A stretch of DNA of 64,000 bases from Luteibacter sp. 9135 (GCF_000745005.1 NZ_JQNB01000001.1:4147501-4211500); one strand, 5' to 3'; positions 8,688 to 18,016 are shown, numbered from the stretch's first letter. Notes: a model not told the origin generated them from the letters alone. Program-made: numbers and translations.

Positions 8688-10004
8688 ATGGTCCGAGCAT
8701 CTGAACGACCACCGGCCGTACCCGTCATGTCACACCGTTTCCTTTATTCCTGGCGCCTTCCCGCCGGTTGCGCGGCCCTACTCGTTCTGGGCGGCGTGGC
8801 CGGCTGGCTGGTGCACGCGCCCCTGGTCGGTGTGACCGTGGTCGCGCTGGGGCAAATCGTCGTGCTGTTGTCTCTGTTCCGTCACAACACACGGCCAATG
8901 TTGCCTTCGACCGCCACGCACGCCCCCGAGTATGACCGTCTCATGACCCGCACCCGCCGAATCGCCTCCCGCCTGCGTGACCTGCGCAGCGCCGCGGGAA
9001 CCCTGCCCGATGCGGTGGTCCTGTTGGACCACTCGCACCACGTGCGCTGGTTCAACCATGCGGCGGAGGAACTGCTCGGGCTGAAACAGGCGCGTGACCG
9101 TGGCCGGGTGCTGGCCGACCTGATGCGCAACACCGACCTGTCCGAATGGCTGGCCGACGGCGCGCGCGAACCGCTCAACGACGTAACCGCCCCCGGGCAT
9201 CCGAACCGTCACGTGACCGCCACGCTGCTGCCCTTCGGGAGCCGCCAGCGCCTGTTGCTGGCACGCGACACCAGCCACCTCACCCGGCTGGAACAGATCC
9301 GGCGGGATTTCGTGGCCAACGTGTCGCATGAGTTGCGCACCCCGCTGACGGTGATCCACGGCTACCTGGAACTGCTCGACCCCGAAGACGTGCCTGAGCT
9401 TGCCCCGGTCCTGGACGAGATGCGCGCGCAGTCCAAGCGGATGGGCCAGATCGTGGAAGACCTGCTCACGCTGTCGCGGCTGGAAACCCAGGAACACGTC
9501 GCCGACGAGCCCGTGGCGATGGCACCCCTGCTGGCCAGCCTGCGCAAGGAGGCCGAGGCGCTGAGCCAGGGTCGCCATACCGTGTCGCTGGACGTGGCCA
9601 CGGGGCACGACCTGATGGGCTCGCCGAAGGACCTGCACAGCGCGTTTTCCAACCTGGTCAGCAACGCGGTGCGTTACACCCCCACGGGCGGCAAGATCGT
9701 CATCCGCTGGGCCGCGGTTGAGGAAGGGGCGCGATTCTCGGTGCAGGATTCCGGCTTCGGCATTCCCGCCTCGCATATCGCCCGGCTGACCGAGCGGTTC
9801 TATCGCGTATCGTCCAGCCGCTCGCGCGACTCCGGCGGCACCGGCCTGGGCCTGTCCATCGTCAAGCACGTGCTGAACCTGCACCAGGCACGGCTGGTGA
9901 TCGAGAGCGAACCCGGCAAGGGCTCCACCTTCGCCTGTGTCTTCGGCAGCGAACGCCTGGCCGATGCGGCCCGGCTACACGAAGCCGCCGGCCTGCACGG
10001 CTGA
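8688..10004 (+). CDS. phoR: Phosphate regulon sensor histidine kinase PhoR
   Basis: A sensor kinase of 438 aa (425 if it starts at ATG 8727, which begins directly before the first membrane segment). Two closely spaced N-terminal hydrophobic segments with almost no periplasmic loop are typical of PhoR, which senses through the Pst/PhoU system. A PAS-like region with ALPDAVVLLDHSHHVRWFN follows. The H-box NVSHELRTPLT (His 214) and the ATPase boxes SNLVSNAVRYTP, DSGFGIP and GGTGLGLSIVKH are complete. It phosphorylates PhoB under phosphate limitation. Confidence 0.92.
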   Translation: MVRASERPPAVPVMSHRFLYSWRLPAGCAALLVLGGVAGWLVHAPLVGVTVVALGQIVVLLSLFRHNTRPMLPSTATHAPEYDRLMTRTRRIASRLRDLRSAAGTLPDAVVLLDHSHHVRWFNHAAEELLGLKQARDRGRVLADLMRNTDLSEWLADGAREPLNDVTAPGHPNRHVTATLLPFGSRQRLLLARDTSHLTRLEQIRRDFVANVSHELRTPLTVIHGYLELLDPEDVPELAPVLDEMRAQSKRMGQIVEDLLTLSRLETQEHVADEPVAMAPLLASLRKEAEALSQGRHTVSLDVATGHDLMGSPKDLHSAFSNLVSNAVRYTPTGGKIVIRWAAVEEGARFSVQDSGFGIPASHIARLTERFYRVSSSRSRDSGGTGLGLSIVKHVLNLHQARLVIESEPGKGSTFACVFGSERLADAARLHEAAGLHG

Positions 10005-10103
10005 TTCGTGGCCGGCACGCGACGGCGGGTTGCTGCGACGCCGCTTTCCGGCATGATCGTCCATGCGCCACCATCGGACGTCATGAAAGGACCAGCGGAA
10101 CGA

Positions 10104-12179
10104 ATGAGCGAACCCGTCGACCTCGGTCACCCCGACCTCTACATCAACCGTGAACTGGCGGCGCTGGAATTCAACTTCCGTGTACTGGCGCAGGCCCGCG
10201 ATCCCGATGTCCCGGCGCTGGAGCGCCTGCGCTACCTGACCATCGTCAGCAACAACCTCGACGAATACTTCGAGGTGCGCGTGGCCGTGCTCAAGCACAA
10301 GCATGCCCTGGGCGCGGCGTTACCGGGAGCCGACGGGCTGTCTTCGGCGGAGGTCCTCAGTCGTATCCGCCAGCGCACGCTGGAACTGGTGGGCGAGCTC
10401 TACATCATCTGGCACGAGGAACTGCTGCCCACGCTGGAACGGGAGGGCATCCGTTTCCTGACCCGCGAAGCGTGGAGCGATCGCCAGCGCCGCTGGCTGC
10501 AGGGCTATTTCCAGAACGAGATCATGCCGGTGCTGTCGCCGCTGGGCCTCGATCCGGCCCACCCGTTCCCGCGTATCCTCAACAAGACGCTCAACCTCGC
10601 CGTGGTGCTCGAAGGCCGCGACGCGTTCGGTCGCGAGGGCCACATGGCGCTGGTCCGCGCGCCGCGCTCGCTGCCGCGCATCATCCACGTACCCGGCGAA
10701 GTGGACGGCAACGACGGCGACTTCGTGTTCCTGGCCGAAGTGCTGCAGGCGTTCGCGGACGAGATCTTCCCCGGCTTCCGCGTCTGCGCGGCCTACCAGT
10801 TCCGCGTCACCCGCAACAGCGAACTGGTGGTGGAGGAAGCCGAGGTGGAGAACCTCGCCCGCGCGCTGAGCGAGGAGCTGGTCGGCCGTGGCTACGCGCG
10901 CCCGGTGCGCCTGGAAGTGGGTGCGGACTGCCCGCGTGCGATCACCGAGATGCTGGTGGCCAACTTCCAGCTGGAAGACGCCGACGTCTACCGCTGCGAC
11001 GGCCCGGTCAACATCATCCGCTCGGGCCTGATCTACGACCAGGTGGACCGCCCGGACCTGAAATTCCCGCGGTTCACACCCCGCCTTTCCCCGGCGTTCG
11101 GCAAGGGCGTCAACGAATTCGACGTGCTGGGCGCGCGCGACGTGCTGCTGCACCACCCGTACGAATCCTTCGTCTCCGTGATCGAGCTGCTGCGCCGCGC
11201 GTCGACGGACCCGGGCGTGCTGGCGATCAAGCAGACCCTCTACCGCGCGGGCAAGGATTCCCCGCTGGTCGATCTGTTGGTGGAAGCGGCGCGTAACGGC
11301 AAGGACGTCACGGTGGTGATCGAGTTGCGCGCCCGGTTCGACGAGGAAGCCAACATCGGCCTGGCCACGCGCCTGCAGGAGGCCGGCGTGCAGGTGGTCT
11401 ACGGCGTGGTCGGCTACAAGACCCACGCCAAGATGCTGCTGATCGTGCGTCGCGAAGCCGGCGGGCTGCGCCGCTACGTGCACCTGTCCACGGGCAACTA
11501 CCACCAGGGCAACAGCCGAGGCTACACCGACATCGGCCTGATGACCTCCAACGCGGATATCGGCGAGGACATCCACAAGGTGTTCCAGCAGCTGTCCGGC
11601 CTGGGCCCGATGATCCAGCTGAAGCGCCTGCTGCATTCGCCGTTCACCCTCTACAGCAGCGTGATGGGCAAGATCGAACGCGAGATCGAGCACGCGCGAA
11701 ACGGCCGACCCGCGCGCATCGTCGCCAAGCTCAATGCGCTCAACGAGGCGCACGTGGTGGAAGCCCTCTACCGCGCCTCCATGGCCGGCGTCAGCATCGA
11801 CCTGATCATTCGTGGCGCCTGCACCCTTCGCCCGGGCATCCCGGGCGTGTCGGACAACATCCGCGTGCGCTCGATCATCGGCCGCTTCCTCGAGCACAGC
11901 CGCGTCTACTGGTTCGGCAACGACGGCGCGCCGGAACTGTACTGCGCCAGCGCCGACTGGATGGAGCGCAACCTGATGCGCCGCATCGAGGTGGCCGTGC
12001 CGATCCTCGATACGGAACTGGCCGCCCGGGTCTACGGCGAAACCCTGGAAAACTACCTGCGCGACAACACGCAGGCATGGCTGCTGGGCGCGGATGGCCG
12101 CTACACGCGCAACCAGCCCGCCATGGGCGAGGCACCGCACAGCGCACAGCAGGCGCTGCTCTCGGCGTATTGCGGGTGA
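10104..12179 (+). CDS. ppk: Polyphosphate kinase 1
   Basis: A 691-aa Ppk1 that makes polyphosphate reversibly from ATP. The N-terminal domain begins PDLYINRELAALEFNFRVL; the conserved core includes LKFPRFTPRLSP, and the autophosphorylated His lies in the THAKMLL motif (His 441, equivalent to E. coli His435). The second catalytic His is in the C-terminal HSRVYWF segment. ATG 10104 is chosen because AAAGGA and GCGGAA stretches precede it and the length (688 aa in E. coli) fits. The stop overlaps the GTG start of the glycosyltransferase (GTGA), so the genes are coupled. Confidence 0.93.
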   Translation: MSEPVDLGHPDLYINRELAALEFNFRVLAQARDPDVPALERLRYLTIVSNNLDEYFEVRVAVLKHKHALGAALPGADGLSSAEVLSRIRQRTLELVGELYIIWHEELLPTLEREGIRFLTREAWSDRQRRWLQGYFQNEIMPVLSPLGLDPAHPFPRILNKTLNLAVVLEGRDAFGREGHMALVRAPRSLPRIIHVPGEVDGNDGDFVFLAEVLQAFADEIFPGFRVCAAYQFRVTRNSELVVEEAEVENLARALSEELVGRGYARPVRLEVGADCPRAITEMLVANFQLEDADVYRCDGPVNIIRSGLIYDQVDRPDLKFPRFTPRLSPAFGKGVNEFDVLGARDVLLHHPYESFVSVIELLRRASTDPGVLAIKQTLYRAGKDSPLVDLLVEAARNGKDVTVVIELRARFDEEANIGLATRLQEAGVQVVYGVVGYKTHAKMLLIVRREAGGLRRYVHLSTGNYHQGNSRGYTDIGLMTSNADIGEDIHKVFQQLSGLGPMIQLKRLLHSPFTLYSSVMGKIEREIEHARNGRPARIVAKLNALNEAHVVEALYRASMAGVSIDLIIRGACTLRPGIPGVSDNIRVRSIIGRFLEHSRVYWFGNDGAPELYCASADWMERNLMRRIEVAVPILDTELAARVYGETLENYLRDNTQAWLLGADGRYTRNQPAMGEAPHSAQQALLSAYCG

Positions 12180-13321
12180 CCCGTCGCGTCCTGTTCCTGT
12201 CGGTCTCCGCCGGCGCCGGGCATGTGCGTGCCGCGGAGGCACTGGAGGCCACGGTGGCGGCGCTGGCCGCTGAAGGCCACGACGTGGAGGCGAAGCACCT
12301 GGACGTGATGCACTACGTGCCCGCCACGTTCCGGCGCATCTATGCCGACTTCTACCTCAGCCTGATCACGCGCTATCCGCGGCTGTGGGGCATGCTCTAT
12401 CGCATCACCGACGACACCCATCCGGATGCCGTGACCGCGCGCATGCGGCGCACCATCGAGCGCCTGAACACGCGGCGCCTGCGCACGGCGATCACCGCGT
12501 TCGCGCCGGATGCCATCGTCTGCACGCATTTCCTGCCGGCCGAGATGCTGGCCCGGCAGATCCGCAAGGGCCGCATCGCTACCCCGGTGTGGCTGCAGGT
12601 CACCGACTTCGACCTGCACCGCCTGTGGGTGGTGCACGGCATGGCCGGTTACTTCGCGGCCAGTCCGGAGATCGCCCACCGCATGCGAGCCGTGGGCCTG
12701 CCGGCCGACCGCGTCCATGCCACCGGCATCCCGCTGATGCCGGCCTTTGCCGGTCCACACGATCGCCAGGCACTGGCCGCCGGCTTCGGCCTGGATCCGT
12801 CGCGCCCCAGCTTCCTCGTGATGGGCGGCGGCGCCGGGGTGGGCGAACTGGATCAGTTGGCCGACACGCTGCTGGCCGCCGGCGGCGACTTCCAGCTGGT
12901 GGTGCTCGCGGGACGCAATGCCGCCATGCTGGAGCGACTACGCGCCCTGGCCGCGACGCGACATGCAGGCCGCCTGTTCCCCCTGGGCTTCACGCGTCGT
13001 GTCGACGAGGTCATGGCCTGCTGCGACCTGGCCATCACCAAGCCGGGCGGCCTGACCGCCTCGGAGTGCCTGGCGATGGGCCTGCCCATGATCGTCAACG
13101 CCCCCATACCGGGCCAGGAAGAACGCAATGCCGACTACCTGCTGGAACAGGGCGCCGCGTGGAAGGCGATCGACGCCGTGGCCCTGGCCTGGCGCGTCGA
13201 CGTGCTGCGCGACGCACCCGATCTGCTTGCCACCATGGCCTCCCGCGCCCGTGCCATCGGGCGGCCCCATGCGGCACGCGACGTGATCGCCCGAGTGCTC
13301 GACCTGCGGGGCACCGCATGA
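12176..13321 (+). CDS. Glycosyltransferase of the MGDG-synthase/processive glycolipid type
   Basis: A 381-aa GT-B glycosyltransferase. The N-terminus FLSVSAGAGHVRAAEALEA is the acceptor-domain signature of MGDG synthase/UgtP-like enzymes that transfer sugars to diacylglycerol. The C-terminal domain has the nucleotide-sugar site PGGLTASECLAMGLPMI. The GTG at 12176 overlaps the ppk stop and its own stop overlaps the next start (ATGA), so it is translationally coupled on both sides. Placement between ppk and ppx, downstream of phoBR, suggests replacing phospholipid with glycolipid when phosphate is scarce. That role and the sugar donor are inferences. Confidence 0.75.
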   Translation: MTRRVLFLSVSAGAGHVRAAEALEATVAALAAEGHDVEAKHLDVMHYVPATFRRIYADFYLSLITRYPRLWGMLYRITDDTHPDAVTARMRRTIERLNTRRLRTAITAFAPDAIVCTHFLPAEMLARQIRKGRIATPVWLQVTDFDLHRLWVVHGMAGYFAASPEIAHRMRAVGLPADRVHATGIPLMPAFAGPHDRQALAAGFGLDPSRPSFLVMGGGAGVGELDQLADTLLAAGGDFQLVVLAGRNAAMLERLRALAATRHAGRLFPLGFTRRVDEVMACCDLAITKPGGLTASECLAMGLPMIVNAPIPGQEERNADYLLEQGAAWKAIDAVALAWRVDVLRDAPDLLATMASRARAIGRPHAARDVIARVLDLRGTA

Positions 13322-13824
13322 TCCATGCCCCGGGACGACGCGCGCTGGCGGTGCTCGCCACCGCAGCCTTCACCCTGCTGCTGGCCTTCCTGTTCGCGCA
13401 TGTGGAGATCGAGATCGAGGGCGCGCATGGCTGGGCGACCAGCCTGCCCACCTGGCGGATCGAACACCACTGGCTGCTCGACCTGTTCTGGGGCGGTCGC
13501 GCCATGACCGGCTACCACGCCTACGTGTTTCCGTTCATCGCGCTGTTTTTCCATTTCCCGATGGTGTTCCAGGGCTACTGGAGCTGGCGCGCGCAGGTAC
13601 GGACGATCGCCTGCATCATGCTGTTCTGGGTCGTGGAAGACGGCCTGTGGTTCGTGCTGAACCCCGCCTTCGGGCTGGCGCGTTTCGACCCCGTCGACGT
13701 GCCCTGGCATCGCCACTGGTGGGGCCCGGCGCCCGCCGATTACTGGGTGTTCGGCTTCCTGTGCGTCGTGCTTTTCGTGCTGTCCGCGCTGCCCAAACCG
13801 CAGCGTGCGCCTACCCCACGCTGA
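13318..13824 (+). CDS. Four-helix membrane protein of unknown function
   Basis: A 168-aa integral membrane protein with hydrophobic segments near residues 10-28, 65-85, 95-115 and 140-160, and conserved-looking aromatic loops (WRIEHHWLLDLFWGG; VPWHRHWWGPAPADYW). Its ATG overlaps the stop of the glycosyltransferase by four bases, which argues for a shared task such as delivering or flipping the glycolipid product. I recognise no family. The His/Trp-rich loops near the membrane surface are unusual. Confidence 0.75.
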   Translation: MIHAPGRRALAVLATAAFTLLLAFLFAHVEIEIEGAHGWATSLPTWRIEHHWLLDLFWGGRAMTGYHAYVFPFIALFFHFPMVFQGYWSWRAQVRTIACIMLFWVVEDGLWFVLNPAFGLARFDPVDVPWHRHWWGPAPADYWVFGFLCVVLFVLSALPKPQRAPTPR

Positions 13825-13830
13825 CGGACC

Positions 13831-15390
13831 GTGCCAGAATCCGTCGATACGTTGCTGCGGACATCCCTTTTGGCATCTACAGGCAAATCGCAGATCAACG
13901 ACGGTGAATTCCTCGCCGCGGTCGATCTGGGCTCCAACAGCTTCCATATGGTGGTGGCCCGCTACGAGCACGGCGAGCCCCGCGTGATCGACCGCCTGCG
14001 CGACTCGGTGCGCATGGCGATCGGCCTGCGACCGGACGGCACGCTGGACGCCGGCCATCGCGCCGCGGCGCTGGCCAGCCTGGCGCGGTTCGGCCAGCGC
14101 ATCGCCGGCATTCCCGCCCTGCACGTCCGCGCGGTGGCGACCAACACCGTACGCCGGCTGGCCTCCCCGCATGCCTTCCTGTCCGCGGCGGAAGCGGCGC
14201 TGGGGCATCCGGTCGAGATCGTGTCGGGCCGCGAGGAAGGCCGCCTGATCTTCCTCGGTGCCGCCCACGACCTGCCGGCCTCGCGTGACCATCGCCTGGT
14301 GATCGACATCGGCGGCGGCAGCACGGAGTTCATCATCGGCCGCGGCACGTCGCCGCTGCTAACGGAAAGCGTGCAGGTGGGCTGCATCGCCAGCACCCTG
14401 CGGTTCTTCCCGGGCGGCAAGATCACCCGCAAGCGCTGGCTCCGCGCGCGCCGCGAGATCGGCGTGCTGCTGCAGCAGTTCTCCGAGGATTACCGGGAAG
14501 CCGGCTGGGCGGATGCCTACGGCTCCTCGGGCACCTCCAAGGCCATCGGCGCCGTGGTCCGCGCGATGAAGCTCTCCGACGACGGCATCACCCCGGAAGC
14601 GTTGGCCGCGGTGCGCGAGGCCCTGATCGAGCAGGGTGCGTCCGGCGGCGCGCTCAAGCTGCCGGGGCTGCCCGAGGATCGCGCCGAAGTCTTCGCCGGT
14701 GGCGTCGCCATCTACGAGGCCGCCTTCGAGGCGCTGGGCATCGAACGCCTGCGCGTGTCGGAAAGCTCGATGCGCGAAGGCCTGCTGTGGGACCTGATCG
14801 GCCGCTCGGCCGGCACCGACCCGCGCATGGCCAGCATCGACGCGCTGGCCGCACGCTACGGCGTGGACCGCGCGCAGTCACGGCGCGTCGAGACTACGGC
14901 GCTGGGCCTGTTCGACCAGCTGGCCAAGGTGTGGAAACTGGACGACGACGGCCGCGAGTGGCTGTCGTGGGCCGCGCGCGTGCACGAACTGGGTCTTGCC
15001 ATCGCGCACAGCCAGCACCAGCGACACGGCGCCTATATCCTGCGCCATGCTGACTTGGCGGGTTTCTCGCGCCAGGAGCAACAGCTGCTGGCGGCGATCG
15101 TCGAATCGCATCGACGCAAGCCGGAAAAATCCGTCATCGCTGCGCTTCCCGTGCGTTACCGCATGCTGGCCCGGCATATCACCGCCATCCTGCGCCTGGG
15201 CGTGCTGTTCCGTCGTGCGCGCCGTGCCGAGGCGCTGCCACGCATCCGTGCCGTCGCCACGCGCCAGCGCCTGCGCCTCACCCTGCCCGCCGACTGGCTG
15301 GACCAGCACCCGCTGACCGAGGCCGACCTCGACCAGGAGCGCGAACCGCTGGCCGAGCTGGGCCTGGAGCTGGAAATCGTGACCGAATGA
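13831..15390 (+). CDS. ppx: Exopolyphosphatase
   Basis: A 519-aa Ppx/GppA-family phosphatase releasing phosphate from polyphosphate ends. The ASKHA ATPase-fold motifs are AAVDLGSNSFHMVVARYE near residue 31, IDIGGGSTEFI in the middle and YGSSGTSKAIG further on; the C-terminal half is the helical HD-like domain. The length matches E. coli Ppx (513) rather than GppA (494). It has a GTG start 6 bp after the membrane-protein gene, so the unit continues. Synthesis (ppk) and breakdown (ppx) genes are thus in one cluster. Confidence 0.9.
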   Translation: MPESVDTLLRTSLLASTGKSQINDGEFLAAVDLGSNSFHMVVARYEHGEPRVIDRLRDSVRMAIGLRPDGTLDAGHRAAALASLARFGQRIAGIPALHVRAVATNTVRRLASPHAFLSAAEAALGHPVEIVSGREEGRLIFLGAAHDLPASRDHRLVIDIGGGSTEFIIGRGTSPLLTESVQVGCIASTLRFFPGGKITRKRWLRARREIGVLLQQFSEDYREAGWADAYGSSGTSKAIGAVVRAMKLSDDGITPEALAAVREALIEQGASGGALKLPGLPEDRAEVFAGGVAIYEAAFEALGIERLRVSESSMREGLLWDLIGRSAGTDPRMASIDALAARYGVDRAQSRRVETTALGLFDQLAKVWKLDDDGREWLSWAARVHELGLAIAHSQHQRHGAYILRHADLAGFSRQEQQLLAAIVESHRRKPEKSVIAALPVRYRMLARHITAILRLGVLFRRARRAEALPRIRAVATRQRLRLTLPADWLDQHPLTEADLDQEREPLAELGLELEIVTE

Positions 15391-15473
15391 GCGCAATCGC
15401 CCCCGTGCGCGCGAACGCTTTCGCGAAGGGGCGTATCATCGGTGACCTGTTCCGCCGCCGCGATCGGTCACCC

Positions 15474-16214
15474 ATGTTCAAAGCCGTCCTTGCCAGCGTC
15501 CTGCTCGCCCTGCCCCTTGGCGCCCTGGCCCAGCAACCCGCGAAACCCACGGCCCCGGCCACCGGTGCCGCGGAGCATCCCCGGGTGGTGATGCACACCA
15601 CGCAGGGCGATTTCACCTTGGAGCTGTACCCGGAAAAGGCACCCAAGAGCGTTGCCAACTTCCTCCAGTACGTGCGTGACGGTTTCTACGACGGCACGGT
15701 GTTCCATCGCGTGGTCGACGGCTACCTGGTGCAGGGCGGCCTGTACGGCCGCGACCTCACCCAGCGCCGCACGCGCGCCGCCATTCCCAGCGAGGCGGAC
15801 AACGGTCTGTCCAACCTCCGCGGCACGGTGGCCGTGGCCCGTGGTGCCGACGCCAACTCCGGCACGTCGCAGTTCTTCGTCAACCTGGTCGACAACCGCC
15901 GGCTGGACTACGTCAGCAACCAGAGCGGCCTCACCTGGGGTTTTGCCGTGTTCGGCAAGATCGTCTCGGGCATGGACGTGGTGGACAAGATCGCCGCCCT
16001 GCCCACGCGTGCCCAGGGGCCGTTCGTCGGCGATGTCCCCAACCCGCTGGTGATCATCGATTCGGCCAGCGTGGTCGGCGAGGAAAAGGCCGCTCCGGCC
16101 CACGCGTCCTCTGCGGCCGCCGCAACGCCGGCAGCCGCCAAGAGCAACGCGGCTCCGGCCAAACCAGCCACGAAGAAGGCCGACAAGAAGGCCGCGACGC
16201 CGAAGGCCGCATGA
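15474..16214 (+). CDS. ppiA: Periplasmic cyclophilin-type peptidyl-prolyl isomerase
   Basis: A 246-aa exported cyclophilin: signal peptide about 1-20 (ending ALAQQ), isomerase domain about 35-200 with FHRVVDGYLVQGG and GTSQFFVNLVDN, then a low-complexity Ala/Lys-rich tail. The typical active-site motif FHRVIpgFmIQGG is slightly altered (VVDGYLVQGG), as in PpiA/PpiB-related proteins that keep activity. ATG 15474 is chosen as the start of a clear signal peptide. Its stop overlaps the lpxH start (ATGA). Membership of PpiA rather than the cytoplasmic PpiB rests on the signal peptide. Confidence 0.87.
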   Translation: MFKAVLASVLLALPLGALAQQPAKPTAPATGAAEHPRVVMHTTQGDFTLELYPEKAPKSVANFLQYVRDGFYDGTVFHRVVDGYLVQGGLYGRDLTQRRTRAAIPSEADNGLSNLRGTVAVARGADANSGTSQFFVNLVDNRRLDYVSNQSGLTWGFAVFGKIVSGMDVVDKIAALPTRAQGPFVGDVPNPLVIIDSASVVGEEKAAPAHASSAAAATPAAAKSNAAPAKPATKKADKKAATPKAA

Positions 16215-16945
16215 GCACGCTGTTCATCGCGGACCTGCATCTGGACGATGAACGGCCCGCCATCACCACGCTTTTCGAGCAGTTCCTCGCCTCCGATGAA
16301 GCACGCACCGCTTCGGCGTTCTACATCCTGGGCGACCTGGTCGAAGCGTGGATCGGCGACGACGACGATGCCGAACTGCCGACCCGCATCGCCATCGCCA
16401 CGCGTCGCCTGAGCGACGCCGGCGTGCCGGTGTACTTCATGGCCGGCAACCGCGACTTCCTGCTGGGCGACGCCTTTGCCGAGCGTGCCGGCCTGACCCT
16501 GCTGGACGACGGCACGGTACACGACATCGAAGGCGTGCCGACGCTACTGATGCATGGCGACGTGCTGTGCACCGACGACGTGGCGTACCAGACCGTGCGT
16601 GCGCAGGTACGCACGCCCGCCTGGAAGGCGCAGATCCTGTCGATGCCGCTGGAGGCGCGCCGCGCGTTCGCCGCCAAGGCGCGCAGCGACAGCAAGTCGC
16701 ACACAGGGCGCACCGACGAGACCATCATGGACGTGAACCAGGCCGCCGTCGAAACCGCGATGCGCAGCGCTGGCGTGCAGCGCCTGGTGCATGGGCATAC
16801 CCACCGCCCCGCCATCCACACCTTCGACCTCGACGGCCGTCCGGCCCGGCGCATCGTGCTGGGCGACTGGTACGACCAGGGCTCGGTGCTGACCATCGAC
16901 GCCACCGACGCGCAGCTCCGCGGATTCCACAACGCACACGTGTGA
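16211..16945 (+). CDS. lpxH: UDP-2,3-diacylglucosamine diphosphatase
   Basis: A 244-aa calcineurin-like metallophosphoesterase of lipid A synthesis; it hydrolyses UDP-2,3-diacyl-GlcN to lipid X. The metal ligands are visible in FIADLHLDD, GDLVEAWIGDDD, GNRDFLLG, LMHGDVLCTDD and HGHTHRP. The GNRDFLLG and HGD-x-LCTDD-x-x-YQ motifs separate LpxH from generic phosphoesterases. It is a peripheral cytoplasmic-membrane enzyme and is coupled to ppiA by an ATGA overlap, a common arrangement in gammaproteobacteria. Confidence 0.92.
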   Translation: MSTLFIADLHLDDERPAITTLFEQFLASDEARTASAFYILGDLVEAWIGDDDDAELPTRIAIATRRLSDAGVPVYFMAGNRDFLLGDAFAERAGLTLLDDGTVHDIEGVPTLLMHGDVLCTDDVAYQTVRAQVRTPAWKAQILSMPLEARRAFAAKARSDSKSHTGRTDETIMDVNQAAVETAMRSAGVQRLVHGHTHRPAIHTFDLDGRPARRIVLGDWYDQGSVLTIDATDAQLRGFHNAHV

Positions 16946-16969
16946 ACGCACTGATGAGATCGCGCACAT

Positions 16970-17043
16970 CGCGCGAACATACACACGCGCATGCGACCGC
17001 GCCTATCGCGCGCACATACATACGCGCATGCGACCGCGCCTAT
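16970..17043 (+). repeat. Two tandem 37-bp repeats
   Basis: Two adjacent 37-bp units (16970-17006 and 17007-17043) differ at about two positions; the shared 3' part is ACGCGCATGCGACCGCGCCT. They follow the lpxH stop and run directly into a REP. They are probably a local slippage duplication; no coding role was seen. Confidence 0.75.
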
Positions 17044-17150
17044 GTAGGAGCGCACGATGTGCGCGACATCTGTTGAGGCCAAGCGCCCGGATTCACGCGC
17101 CAGCCCCAGGTCATCGCGAGAAGATGTCGCGCACGTGCGTGCGCTCCTAC
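17044..17150. repeat. Inverted pair of GTAG-type REPs (REPIN-like)
   Basis: GTAGGAGCGCACGATGTGCG (from 17044) and its near-perfect inverted partner ending GCGCTCCTAC at 17150 enclose about 50 bp. Both extend inward through the same GCGACATCT / AGATGTCGC sequence. An inverted REP doublet of about 107 bp is the transposable REPIN form described for RAYT-linked repeats. It fills the gap between convergent lpxH and the DUF455 gene and may also act as a transcript-end hairpin for either. Confidence 0.78.
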
Positions 17151-17155
17151 CGGGA

Positions 17156-17980
17156 TCAAACGGCGGGGCGGTTGTCCAGGGTGGCGAGCCAGCTGAGTTC
17201 GCTTTCGGAGAAACCGGCGGCGCGGCGGGCGTCGAGGTTGAACGGGCCACGCAGCGAGCCATTCATGTAGTCGTCGAGCAGACGGGCGAAGGTGGCTTCA
17301 GGGTCGATGCCGTCGCGCGCGCAGCACCAGTGGAACCAGCGCGTGCCGGCGGCCACATGGGCCACCTCCTCACGCAGGATCACGTTCAGGATGGCCACCG
17401 TACGATCGTCCTGCTGGCGGCGCAGGCGCTCCATCATGCCGGGCGTGACATCCAGCCCGCGCGCCTCGAGCACGCGCGGCACCAGCGCCATCCGTGCCGT
17501 GTCGCTGTGCGCCGTCTTCTCGGCCATCTCCCACAGGCCGTTGTGCGCGTCGAAATCGCCGTAGGCATGCCCCAGTTCGGCCAGCCGGCCTGACAGCATC
17601 ATGAAATGCCGCGCCTCGTCGTTGGCACAGGCGGCCCAGTCCCGGTAATACGCATCGGGCTTGCCACGGAAACGATAGACCGCATCCCAGGCCAGGTCGA
17701 TCGCGTTGAATTCGATATGCGCGATGGCGTGGATCAGCGCGGCGCGGCCCTCCGGCGAACCGAGCCCGCGTTGCGACAACGCACGCGGCGACACCAGCCG
17801 TGGACGATCGGGTCGCCCGGGTAGCCCGATCGGCCGCGGCGGCGGTGAGGCCGAGTCGGGTCGAAGGTCGCCACTTTCCAGCGCGGCGAAGGTCGCAAAG
17901 CTCAGGCGTACCTTCTCCGCGGGATCGGTGGCGGCGAGGCAGCGCCCCGCCGCAGCGTGGAGATCGTGCACGTCGGACAT
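17156..17980 (-). CDS. DUF455 ferritin-like protein
   Basis: A 274-aa protein of the DUF455 group, related to ferritin-like di-iron proteins. Helical segments carry candidate carboxylate/His ligands: AHIEFNAIDLAWDA, NDEARHFMML and REEVAHVAAG, giving the E...ExxH spacing of di-iron carboxylate proteins. The central FDAHNGLWEMAEKT motif is typical of DUF455. The biochemical function is unknown; relation to the tRNA hydroxylase MiaE has been suggested by fold only. It is followed by a REPIN and lies downstream of purF on the same strand. Confidence 0.8.
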   Translation of the reverse strand: MSDVHDLHAAAGRCLAATDPAEKVRLSFATFAALESGDLRPDSASPPPRPIGLPGRPDRPRLVSPRALSQRGLGSPEGRAALIHAIAHIEFNAIDLAWDAVYRFRGKPDAYYRDWAACANDEARHFMMLSGRLAELGHAYGDFDAHNGLWEMAEKTAHSDTARMALVPRVLEARGLDVTPGMMERLRRQQDDRTVAILNVILREEVAHVAAGTRWFHWCCARDGIDPEATFARLLDDYMNGSLRGPFNLDARRAAGFSESELSWLATLDNRPAV

Positions 17981-18016
17981 GACGTCAGCCGGAGGGCATC
18001 GAGGCGCCGCCGGCGA

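Noticed and set aside
10320..12242. A 640-codon open frame antisense to ppk
   Set aside because: It is His/Gln/Ala-rich with no motif, and ppk is certain on the plus strand.
16970..17043. Tandem 37-bp repeats as a CRISPR remnant
   Set aside because: There are only two directly adjacent units with no spacer, and no cas genes nearby.
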